Positions 22,018 to 22,040 of a stretch of DNA of 22,040 nucleotides are shown piece after piece (the stretch's first letter is position 1; each line of letters begins with the position of its first letter). The position numbers and the translations under genes are program-made. The notes beneath the pieces are model-generated. The model did no database searches. It was not told the DNA's origin and worked only from the letters and a program-made list of their open reading frames with translations. The stretch lies in the NCBI GenBank assembly GCA_000433735.1, contig HF998314.1, positions 16,991 through 39,030 on the forward strand, in the 5' to 3' direction. Source of the stretch: Clostridium sp. CAG:167 (GTDB taxonomy: Bacteria; Bacillota; Clostridia; Lachnospirales; Lachnospiraceae).

Positions 22018-22040
22018 CTTATTGGTTTATGCAGTCAAGG

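Overview
The window looks like chromosomal DNA of a strictly anaerobic, gut-type Clostridia, most likely Lachnospiraceae. The grounds are moderate GC, AGGAGG-type ribosome sites, sigma-A promoters, a four-subunit ferredoxin-linked 2-oxoacid oxidoreductase, a flavodiiron protein, a zinc-ribbon MscL and a DUF6465 protein. I see no rRNA, tRNA, CRISPR array, insertion sequence or prophage gene. No gene-free stretch exceeds 300 bases. The genus is not determinable from reading alone.

Region 1 (1-4484, minus strand): one tight six-gene operon, porC-porD-porA-porB-lysR-NSS transporter, read from a good promoter at 4457-4484. The oxidoreductase turns a 2-oxoacid, CoA and oxidised ferredoxin into an acyl-CoA, CO2 and reduced ferredoxin. 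The trailing regulator and sodium-coupled amino acid transporter hint at amino acid-derived oxoacids, but that is inference.

Region 2 (4566-6791, plus strand): an HD-GYP c-di-GMP phosphodiesterase with an intact metal site, followed by a membrane-anchored protein kinase-like protein whose catalytic Asp is Asn, so a probable pseudokinase.

Region 3 (6794-8949): a secreted FN3 protein on the minus strand, with a short intergenic region and a SAM methyltransferase on the plus strand. The methyltransferase has its own promoter and a possible operator.

Region 4 (8941-12353, minus strand): a membrane protein, an unknown protein and a LysR regulator in a coupled operon. These are followed by a flavodoxin and a CMD-cupin fusion, probably controlled by that LysR from an AT-rich dyad at about 10254-10264.

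Region 5 (12450-13933, plus strand): a lipoprotein and mscL, ending in a strong bidirectional terminator.

Region 6 (13930-22017, minus strand): starting from a near-consensus promoter at 21868-21896, eight co-directional genes follow. They are DUF6465, an orphan ParA ATPase, a PAS/degenerate-GGDEF/EAL phosphodiesterase, a flavodiiron protein overlapping it by four bases, a fused binding-protein/permease with its ABC ATPase (polar amino acid uptake), a DUF4846 protein and a small lipoprotein. The first seven are spaced closely enough to be one transcript.

The most unusual points are the pseudokinase beside the HD-GYP gene, the physical coupling of an EAL phosphodiesterase to an O2/NO-reducing flavodiiron protein, the ParA without ParB, and a short motif ([AV]-S-G-G-[AS]-[VI]) recurring in the linkers of three unrelated exported proteins.
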